Source: Strigops habroptila
Taxonomy: Eukaryota > Chordata > Aves > Psittaciformes > Psittacidae
NCBI RefSeq assembly: GCF_004027225.2
Contig: NC_044277.2
Location: forward strand, 73,285,900-73,349,899
DNA length: 64,000 nt
Direction of reading: 5' to 3'
This document shows positions 55,901 to 64,000 of the stretch, in pieces (the stretch's first letter is position 1; the number at the start of each line of letters is the position of its first letter). The notes under the pieces were generated by a model. That model made no database searches and was not told where the DNA came from. It worked only from the letters and a program-made list of their open reading frames with translations. The position numbers and the translations under genes were made by a program.

Positions 55901-58900
55901 GGGCTTTGAGCAACCTGGTCTCGTAGAACGTGTCCCTGCCCATAGCAAGGGGGTTGGAACTAGATGATCTTTAAGGTCCCTCCCAATCCAAACCATTCTA
56001 TGATTCTGTGATGATCCAGCCATCAGCTACCTGGGGCCAGTTACACCATGCTGGGCAAGTACTACATTGCAATCAAAAACTGTTCTTCTCTCCATACAAT
56101 ATCTTAAAATATCAGTCTGTTACACTCAGTGAGCCTCAAGATAAGATTATGCATTCTCGCTGCTGTTTCACTGGTCATTTTTAAACCATGCTTTTTGAGG
56201 CAGAGGAAGCAACTTGCAGTCTACGTTATCAACATTAGATGACAAAACTCTTCACTAAGCCACTACTGAGAGAGTTGTCTTTGGACTCTGTCCAAGGCAA
56301 AATAAAAGGTCACCGACTCCATCCACTTCTAAGGAGTCATTAAAAAAGGCCACCTTCACTGACAGATCAGCTGCATCCAACCTCAAACAAACAACTGAAA
56401 ACAAACAAACAAAAGGAAAAGGAAAAGAAAGCAAAGAAACCAATATCTGACGGCAGATGTGATATCCAGGCAGTGTGATAACCAGTTCCCTGACATCTTA
56501 CTTGTTTATTTTCCTGGCATCTCGAGTTTTCAGCCAATCATCAAACTTGGACCAGTCATCAGAAGGCTTCCAAGCTTCTCTTCCTGCAAAAAAGTCTGGG
56601 CAGATGGTTCTGCACGCACAAAAAAAAAAACCCCAAATTGAATGAATTAATCAAACACCATCAATTTTTTTAGCCCTTCATAGCAGGAAAAGTTTTTGTC
56701 CAGGCATAATTTTTATTTGATTTCTTTTTCCTGAGAAAGTAATGTTTTTAAATACCATTGTTAACTATTCTACAGAAATGCCTATGAGCTTTAGAAAACA
56801 TTGACAGACATCTACATAGGCTTTTTTCAATGGCTAAAGCACATAACAATCACAACTTGTGATACAAATCTGGAAAATGTGAATATTTTTGTCTCTAGTA
56901 TTTTACCTGCTCTGAGTACATAATTTGAAAATACACACAGTAAAACAACAGATTATCTTGCAAAAGAAGATCAAACTAGGTCCCAACTACAACAATTTTA
57001 GATTTTGCATATAACATAATATTATTTAACAGAAGACCATCATTAATGAGTTCCATTTAAACAAAGACAATTACATAAAATAGTTCTTTACTACAGAGCA
57101 CATCATGAGGCTTACTTATGAGCTATTGAAAAAAACCCACCAAACACCCAATGGACTGAAGTCAGCAAAGAACAAGTGAAGGGAGAACATGTGGGGAGAA
57201 AGGGAAGAGCGTTTTACTGTGCACATCATTCAGTGACTTGATAAAGGGAAGTACAGTAAAAGGCCACTCAGTACTAAAGAGTTCCTGCACCACGGGGATG
57301 CCCAAACCATGATTCAGGATGACCTTGGCTGAAATGCGTTGTGAGACCAGCAGCAGAATTGTGATGGTGCAGTCACTAGTGGATAATACAGCCTCTTCAT
57401 GAAGAAGGAAACAAGCAGAGACTCTGGAGACTGCCATCACTAGGTCACCCTCAGATGCTGCTGTGTTTTCTCCCGGCCCACGGGGAAGCAATGATACGCT
57501 TGCGAAACTGTGATCACCGCCTTCGGCTCTCTCCCTCCTCTGACACACTATATGTATCTTAATGATCATGGTGAAATGACTGGATCAGTTTGGCCTAAAG
57601 CAAATCAACATATCTGACAAGTATACTCATGTTTGGAAAGGTAGAGGCAAAATTGCACAGCCTTTGGATAAGTACCTGTCAGAAAGGCTACATACTGCTT
57701 TGAAAGCGAATCTTCCCAAGCCCACCTAGAACATGTTCTTTCCCGTTCAAACTAGCCTGATAAGAACTACAAGCCACCAGTATTAATGTGGTTTCTGAAA
57801 TACAACTCTCATAGCTCCTCATCCCATACTGCACTGGAAAAAATGCAGCTATATTCCTCCCAATAAGCACTGGTGCACCAGATCAGCAACATCTTGAAGC
57901 AGTCGGGGAAGACACACATGGCCGCTCTTCATTCAGACACTGCTGCCTGAAAACTCTCAGCTGTCCTCCTGCCTAGAGTGATGGAAACACCAGCCATTTG
58001 ATTGCTGCTGTATGAGCAGTACTGGTGGGGGGAAAGAAGGTATTACAAAAAGAAGTACAACATGGCATGATCACAGGGAAAAATTACTACTTCCAGTCTC
58101 ATGTTGAGAATGATTGCATTTAGTCACGAGGCAAATGTAATTCCAATTATGGAGCAGAATAGGGCATATCGAGTCCTCAGGAAAGACAGTAGCAAGGAGC
58201 AGACTATAGACCAATTCATTGTTCCAGTGTATCAGAAAACCCTAATCCTCACACAAAGGTAGCATCTTTATCTCAGGGACATAAAGTTCCTTTCACCTCC
58301 ACAGACAGACCTCAGCCACATGGCAACTGTCTGCTCACATGTGACTTCCCTCATGCTCCACAGGCTGAGAGCATTAAAGGCACCTTCTCTCCTTCTCTCA
58401 AAACTAGACTACTACAGTATTAGGTGGAGGTTTGCTTTTGGGAACTGCAGGCCAGTCCCAACCCTATATGAATGTTGAAGCATAATATAATTTTGCTTGA
58501 ATTACTGTTTTCTAAATACTTCTAAAAACAGAATACCCACTTCTGTTTCAGAACACACTAGTTTTTAAAGCCATCTTACAATGAAAACCGTCAGAATCAC
58601 TTTTTACTGCATTGTGTATCCTGTGCATGCAGTCACTTCTGTAAACACAAAGTATAAAGGAAGCATGCTGTACTCTGCAAGATTTCACAGCAATGTTCCT
58701 TTGTGGTTTTGTATTATGGAAATATATCACTCAAACTGCTCTGGTAATAGTTTCCTCTTATGTATGGGAGTAACAATTCTAACAGAAGGCTAGAAATGAA
58801 GAAGAGTGGGATTTCTTGGAGAAGGAAGGATTTCTTACATGTATCCATTAGTTGCTAGCATATCAGCTATGTATCTGGTGTTCGGGAGCTCCCATCCAAA

Positions 58901-59053
58901 TATATCATGAATCACAATCACAGCCTTGTCTGTGCTGGCAGGTGGTTTGCACACATATGCCTTGATGTGCTCAACTTGTACTTCCTGCCCACGGCCTCCA
59001 TAGTCCAGCCTGTCTCCAATATCACATGGGCAGGACCTCGATTCATTAGCCAT
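52754..59053 (-). CDS. CMBL: CMBL-like copy B, carboxymethylenebutenolidase homolog, complete
   Basis: A second intact dienelactone-hydrolase-family enzyme, upstream of copy A on the same strand. Exons are 58839-59053, 56502-56609, 54483-54625, 53624-53715 and 52754-52933, with the same five lengths and phases as copy A, giving 245 residues. The triad is intact: C132 in GFCWGG, D179 in GEKDN, H212 in GQTHGF. The joint between the third and fourth of these exons uses donor GTGGGT after TAC G, which restores YGLIKDS; the neighbouring GTAAAT donor would shift frame into a stop. About 44 residues differ from copy A, concentrated in exons 3-5 (for example [12 protein letters not shown] against [12 protein letters not shown]). 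Which copy is the true ortholog of mammalian CMBL cannot be settled here. Copy B keeps the human-like VHHLMM and DSDD segments, so it looks closer. The intron between 54626 and 56501 holds a long unexplained frame. Confidence 0.94.
53464..53485. repeat. Perfect 8-bp-arm hairpin
   Basis: TAGCCCTT and AAGGGCTA flank a six-base loop, and another TAGCCCT follows at 53491. It lies in the CMBL copy B intron; no function is evident. Confidence 0.7.
53624..53715 (-). CDS. CMBL: CMBL copy B coding exon with catalytic Asp
   Basis: [19 protein letters not shown], then [11 protein letters not shown], donor GTATGC. D179 is present. Confidence 0.94.
54483..54625 (-). CDS. CMBL: CMBL copy B coding exon with nucleophile Cys132
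   Basis: [19 protein letters not shown], then [16 protein letters not shown] to VALYG, donor GTGGGT. C132 lies in GFCWGG. Confidence 0.94.
55880..56014 (+). mobile_element. CR1 3' fragment, plus orientation, in CMBL copy B intron
   Basis: ATCCAAGGCCAGGCTAGACG, GAGCAACCTGGTCTCGTAGA, GGTTGGAACTAGATGATC, then CCAAACCATTCTATGATTC are the CR1 3' UTR and terminus. The fragment is antisense to CMBL. Confidence 0.9.
56502..56609 (-). CDS. CMBL: CMBL copy B coding exon
   Basis: It completes a split Ile, then [19 protein letters not shown] and [14 protein letters not shown], donor GTAAGA, acceptor GTGCAG. Confidence 0.94.
56610..58838 (-). other. CMBL copy B intron
   Basis: An intron of about 2.2 kb without a recognised repeat or exon. 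The minus frame 57162-57569 has no known domain. Confidence 0.55.
58839..59053 (-). CDS. CMBL: CMBL copy B first coding exon
   Basis: ATG at 59051-59053, [20 protein letters not shown] to [11 protein letters not shown], donor GTAAGA. A good acceptor CCTGCAG lies at 59062-59064, eight bases above the ATG, so an untranslated exon 1 lies upstream. Confidence 0.95.
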
Positions 59054-59061
59054 CTAGGAAT

Positions 59062-62000
59062 CTGCAGGAAAGCAAAAAGGACAAACACTGGCAAAATTTA
59101 TTTGCAGTAACAACTTTCATTATGGCTCATAATCTTCATGCAGTCCCCACAGTCCCCTGCAGACACCTAATAATCCTTGCAGTATCAAGTAATACCTACT
59201 GCAAGGTTGTAAGTGAAAGCTCCAGATGTTTGATGTAAACAGGCACTTGGCACCAGCCCTTTCTGGTTGGCATAAATATCCATGAATTCCAGGTCAGCCA
59301 GCATAACCCAGGTGCGCAGTAAGGCCAGAAGAAGGGCTTATGTCAGGCTACCATTCCCAGCTTTGTGCCTGGAGCAATCCTGCATGGGATAACGACATAT
59401 CCATGCGATGTCTCCACACACTGTGACTCATAACCATTCCTCTCCTGTGGTCTTACGGTTCCTCCTCACAGGCTGGCACCTGGTAACCTCTTGCTGTTAC
59501 TCCTGTGAGACCCCACTGTCAGCATGCTGCTTTTCTGACTACTTTTTCCCTTCAAGTCTTCATTGTGTGTATCCCCTTTCCCTGCCTCCATGGAGAATCC
59601 AAGGCTGCTGCTGCTGCCTACACGCACTTTGCTGGTCCCTTGTATCCCCAGGGAACCCATCATTAACTGCCATCTCTAAAAGTTCTAATAAATCAACTCA
59701 AGGTAAATCAGCAGAGGCTTTTCTCTGAGAGTTACACACTACATAATCTGAACCGAGAGTGGTCAGAGGAATACAGACATACACCAGTGTTGTGCATATA
59801 ACGTACCCTCATACATCACAGACACATAACTTCTCTAGAAGTATACATTGTAAAGGAGAAACTGGACACTCCTCCATTTCTCCTCAAGTGAAGAAAGGTT
59901 TCTGAAGAGTTTATGAGCTCAGATGTCTTCTCAGGAGAATCCCTCAAGCTCAGTTTAACTCCTTGTTCCTTTCAACTGGAGGTAAGACACAGTAGCATCT
60001 CTTTAAACCCAACTGACTTTTGGTGCCCCCTACTCTTCCCCCTTCACCAAGCAGTAAGTGGTTATACACAGAGCGTTTTTAATACCCCAATCTGAGAAGC
60101 TGTTTAACCTAGCTCTGCAGTCACTCTTAACTGATTAAAATGGCGCTGTTATTAACAAGAGCTAGTCTCTCTTCCCATGTAAATGCATACACTGGAACAA
60201 TATTCCTTGATCTGGCTGGTCCCCTTACTAAAGTGGTGGCAATAAAAATCAAATGTACTCTTCAATGCGCAATTATTTTTGCTAGGAATATATCTTAACC
60301 ATTTATCCCCGTCTAGATTTTCTAACTAACTCAAATAGATGTCAAATAAGACCTTTAATACACTTCCAGTACTCCTCCCCAATTTCTCTGCTACATATGT
60401 GTGCAACATGGTAAATGGTATTAAAAACAAAACTAGAAAACACAGTGAACAATAAACCAAATTACTCCAAATCCTGCCTCTTTACACCAGTTATACTCTT
60501 TCACAGGACAATGTACTTTGGGGTGATACAAGGAGAGGTTCCCATCACCGAGAACCGTCCCCCTTTAAGGACGCCTCTCAACTGTGCCTTTTTTGAACAA
60601 AGCTTGTCTCCTGACCTTCTGCAGTCAATCTCCACATAACCTCCAAAAGATGCAGCGGGAGTTTAACTCGCCAGTCTTTGCCAGCACTACAGTGAGGCAG
60701 AAGAACCTTTTCTAAACCTCAGGCAAAGGCGTGAGACTTGAAATACACGTGGTGTTACTGACCAGCTTCGAACAACTCTACCATCGTGCTTGCTGACTGT
60801 TTTCCTTCACCAGCAGTTCATGTGAGCAGTAAGCCCACAAAAATGGATTTCTATTTAAGTAAAATACTTGTTTCTTTTAAAATAAATCTGTTAAAAATAC
60901 ATGTTAAAACACAATTTGTGTTTAAACAAAAATAACAGTATTGCTGAGTTTTAATACACAAAACCAAAATGCTGCATTAATAAGTTTTTTAAAAAACACA
61001 ATGGTTTGAAGAATGTTTGCGAAGTATTCACAGAAAGGGGTAATCATCTTGTACTGCTGAGGCTCTCTCCACAAACATGCCAAAATTCACAGCATAACCT
61101 CCCTCTGAACAGAGTGAATGCATGGTAAAAAATAATAATTAAACTGATTTTCAAAAGTACATAAGAACAGTTCACAGAAGGGATTAACAGAAATGTTGAG
61201 CAGACCACGAACAAAACACCTTTTTCTCCCCAAACCCCGCAGAATTTATCTGGTACAGCTAAAATACATTTAAATAAAAATTGCAGGAACCTAGGATTTT
61301 AAAAGTTACTTATTAACTGAATTCTAATTTTCACCTATATGTAATTCAACCACCACAAATTTAACGAGTAGAAGGTTGTTAGTTTAGAAATCTGATTGTA
61401 TTTGCAGTTTAGAGCAGCTCTTTGCACTTGTATGTGAGATGAGCTCTTTGCACTTGTAGAACTTCAAATGAAACACAGTTCGAACTTGTTGCAGCTGAGA
61501 CACGAGGACTTTTAGCATACCAGCTACTCAGGTTTGATCTCCACCTAAGAAATCCGCTGCATCCCCATCTCGTTTGACTTTTTTTTCAGAGCTTTACAAA
61601 TTGTGAATTTCAGCATGACTTTAAAATGTCTGCGTGCCTTGCCTTCTCCCACAGAACTACTCACTATGCAGACTCACAGTTCTAGACACTCTGACACATT
61701 TTATCAAGGCCACGCATGACATTATTTACAGCCCGTATCTGGCCTTAATTTACCATTCCCAGTTTCAAGACTCAGGTTATCACATAAGCCCCCTCTATAA
61801 AATAAAAACAAACTGCAAAACAATTTTACCAAAACTCAGCTTAGGCAGAGAGTCCGATCTGGGAATTTCTAGTACAGCACCTGCACTGTTTTTCCACCCA
61901 CAGTGGTGAGCCTGGGGCTATAGCACCAACACAGAAATGTGTTGATGGTAACAGGACTCAAACCAGCTTTAGTTTGAAACGCACCTGTGCCTTCTCCTTA

Positions 62001-63789
62001 ATTCTTCTATTTATCCTCCCCATTGCTCATCAGCCCTTTTCCTACTTCCTATTCATCAAGGTGGCAACTCCTTGTTTTCTCATCCAGTGAGCTCTGATCC
62101 CCAAGTGATAGGACTGTCAGACAAGAAACTGGGAAAAATGGCTTCCAGAACAGTCCATACCATAGCAGAAGCTTCTCTGAGCACTAGTGATGCTTGGATG
62201 GCAGAAGTTCAGATTTACTAGTTGCTATTATTTGAATGCTACTTCTTCAGTGATATATATTCAGGTGGCCTAAGGGCTGTCATTTTAACATGATTTTTCC
62301 ATTATTTGTCTAATCATGTTTAGACAAAAGAGTTGCAAGGAGATTAATTCACCAGCTTGGAACTAATACCATTTATCACAGTTAAAATTCCCTTAAACAG
62401 CCCAGTATACCTCTATTTATATTTGTTTATATGAGAAAAAAGATCTTACTCATGATGAGCAAGCATAAACAGAATACCTTCAGCGTACAATTCAAATCAC
62501 GCTGCTTCCAACTCATTCGCTTATGAAGTTTTAATGGTATCCCAAGGCAATCTGAAATTGGCACATAGAGGAGATAAAACGATAAACATTCAGTAGAGTA
62601 AAATAAAACGCAGGGTGCGGTGATGTTGTATCACTACCAGGGCTCCTTTTCAGCAACTACAGAGTTCTAAGGAGGAAGAGACATTCCACCTTTTACCTCA
62701 ATCCAGCAGGCTGCAGTGCCTTGCTGCACGCAGAGACAAGATTCAGCAGTTTGCTTGCTACAGCCTCCCACTTAAGTAGGAAGCCAAGTTTCCTCTGACA
62801 GTGGTGTACCTTACTGCAGGATTTGACAGGGATCATTCAGAGTGTTGATTATTGTAATTAGAGCCAAACACCCTGAAAGTCATCTTCATGACAATTAAGG
62901 AGAGGGGCCCCATCTTGTGGACGTTTCCTGGAGCGAGTATGGCTGTGAAGCTGCTAACACAGTGCTGAAAAGCTAGCTAAAATAGCCATCTGCATCACAT
63001 CTCACCGAAACCAGAGTTACATCTGGGCTGAGCAGCTAGGGCTTATGAGCAGAAAACACCTCCTTTCTTTCTCTAGAGGCAAACCATGCTCCCCTTTCTG
63101 CAGGTGTGAGGAATCCTGCCTCAATACTGCTTTTAAAGACCTGGAGGAAAGTTTACATACTGCCTGCAACCTCCTTACCTGCACGCTGGGCAGGGGCAAT
63201 GAGGGCAGAGGGAAATGAACCAGGATGAGGTCAGGGCAGCCACCACCACCACCACCACGTTTAACCAGCCAAGCCTGGAAACAATTCATGAAGGGCCCAC
63301 AAGCCATGTCATCTGCATCCATGTGCTACGAACAGCAGAGAGCTGGGATCCCCAGCATGGCTGGAGACACCCTGTGCCAGCCCTGATGACCCCTTATCTC
63401 TTACAAAAATAATATCACATATGGCACTGCCTTCACAAACACACAATACTTGGAAGATTTTTCCGAGGTCATGAAGGCATGTGGGGACAGGAGTGATGCC
63501 AAGGGCCTGGAGCTCTCCTTCGGGTTCGTGGGAATGCTGCAAGACCTGGACCCTTGGCTACACAAGATACAGCTAGGGACCGACATGGCCATCTGGGGAC
63601 CTGGGCTAACATGGACTCAAGTTTTGACGCACAAAAGCACCAGGGTTGCACAGGGATTTGGGGGGCTTAGGTTTGCCCCTGAAAGTCAGTCCTCCCATGC
63701 AATCCCCCACCAGGGGCCAGAACAGCTCCTAAGCCAGACGGCGCCTTTCAGGCTTCACACCGAGGGCTTTTGAAACTCTCCAGAGAGCG
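59062..63789. other. Upstream of CMBL copy B; first intron or intergenic
   Basis: Probably CMBL copy B intron 1, if the CpG island at the right edge is its promoter. A 17-base direct repeat AGCTCTTTGCACTTGTA occurs at 61416-61432 and 61442-61458. A (CAC)n tract lies at 63241-63258. No exon identified. Confidence 0.45.
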
Positions 63790-64000
63790 AGCTTCCATCA
63801 CTTCTCGGGGCGGGTTGCTCCCGAGCTTGATCGTGAAACATCCTCCCCTCCTCCGAGCTCAGCGCTTCCCCTAACGCCGGCTGCATCCCCGCCCTCCCCT
63901 GCGCCCTCCTGACGGCGCCCCCTCCGCCAACACCACGACCCACGGAGGGCGAAGGCGGCCGCAGCCAGGGGCCCCCTCAGCCCTCCGGCCCGGCCCTGCC
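63790..64000. promoter_or_regulatory. Edge of a CpG island, probable promoter
   Basis: CpG density rises sharply over the last 200 bases, with a GC box CCCCGCCC near 63887, a GGCGCCCC segment and a NotI site GCGGCCGC. It lies in the right place for the CMBL first exon (minus strand) or, less likely, a neighbouring gene. The island continues past the window. Confidence 0.6.

Overview
This window is a stretch of a bird nuclear genome. The case rests on CR1-type LINE fragments with the avian 3' end, an avian endogenous-retrovirus-like LTR, compact introns with GT-AG junctions, and protein-level matches to vertebrate genes. The order CCT5 then CMBL is the conserved synteny of human 5p15.2 (recalled, not searched). 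The LTR resembles one I associate with non-galliform birds, so a neoavian species is likely, but I cannot name it.

Layout. (1) 1-6484, plus strand: the last seven coding exons and polyadenylation signal of CCT5, the epsilon subunit of the cytosolic chaperonin CCT/TRiC; the N-terminal third lies left of the window. A decayed CR1 LINE sits in its last intron. (2) 6.5-22.3 kb: intergenic DNA with one solo-LTR-like element and otherwise no gene I can support. (3) 22.3-24.8 kb, minus strand: a complete three-exon SBK2-like serine/threonine kinase with a TATA box, a short uORF and a polyadenylation signal. (4) 24.8-43.6 kb: intergenic DNA with several CR1 pieces and other repeats. (5) 43.6-48.6 kb and 52.7-59.1 kb, minus strand: two complete tandem copies of CMBL (carboxymethylenebutenolidase homolog, a dienelactone-hydrolase-family serine-hydrolase-like enzyme with a catalytic cysteine). 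Each is built of five coding exons of identical lengths giving 245 residues. (6) 59.1-64 kb: upstream DNA ending in the edge of a CpG island, a likely promoter.

The genes are independent housekeeping or tissue genes, not an operon-like system. CCT5 folds actin and tubulin, SBK2 is an orphan kinase, and the CMBL pair are cytosolic hydrolases. The most noteworthy signal is the CMBL tandem duplication. Coding exon 2 differs between copies at only 3 of 215 bases, and the near-identity stops at the exon edges. Exons 3-5 differ at about a third of residues in places. Both copies keep the Cys132-Asp179-His212 triad. This looks like exon-sized gene conversion over an older, functionally diverging duplicate.
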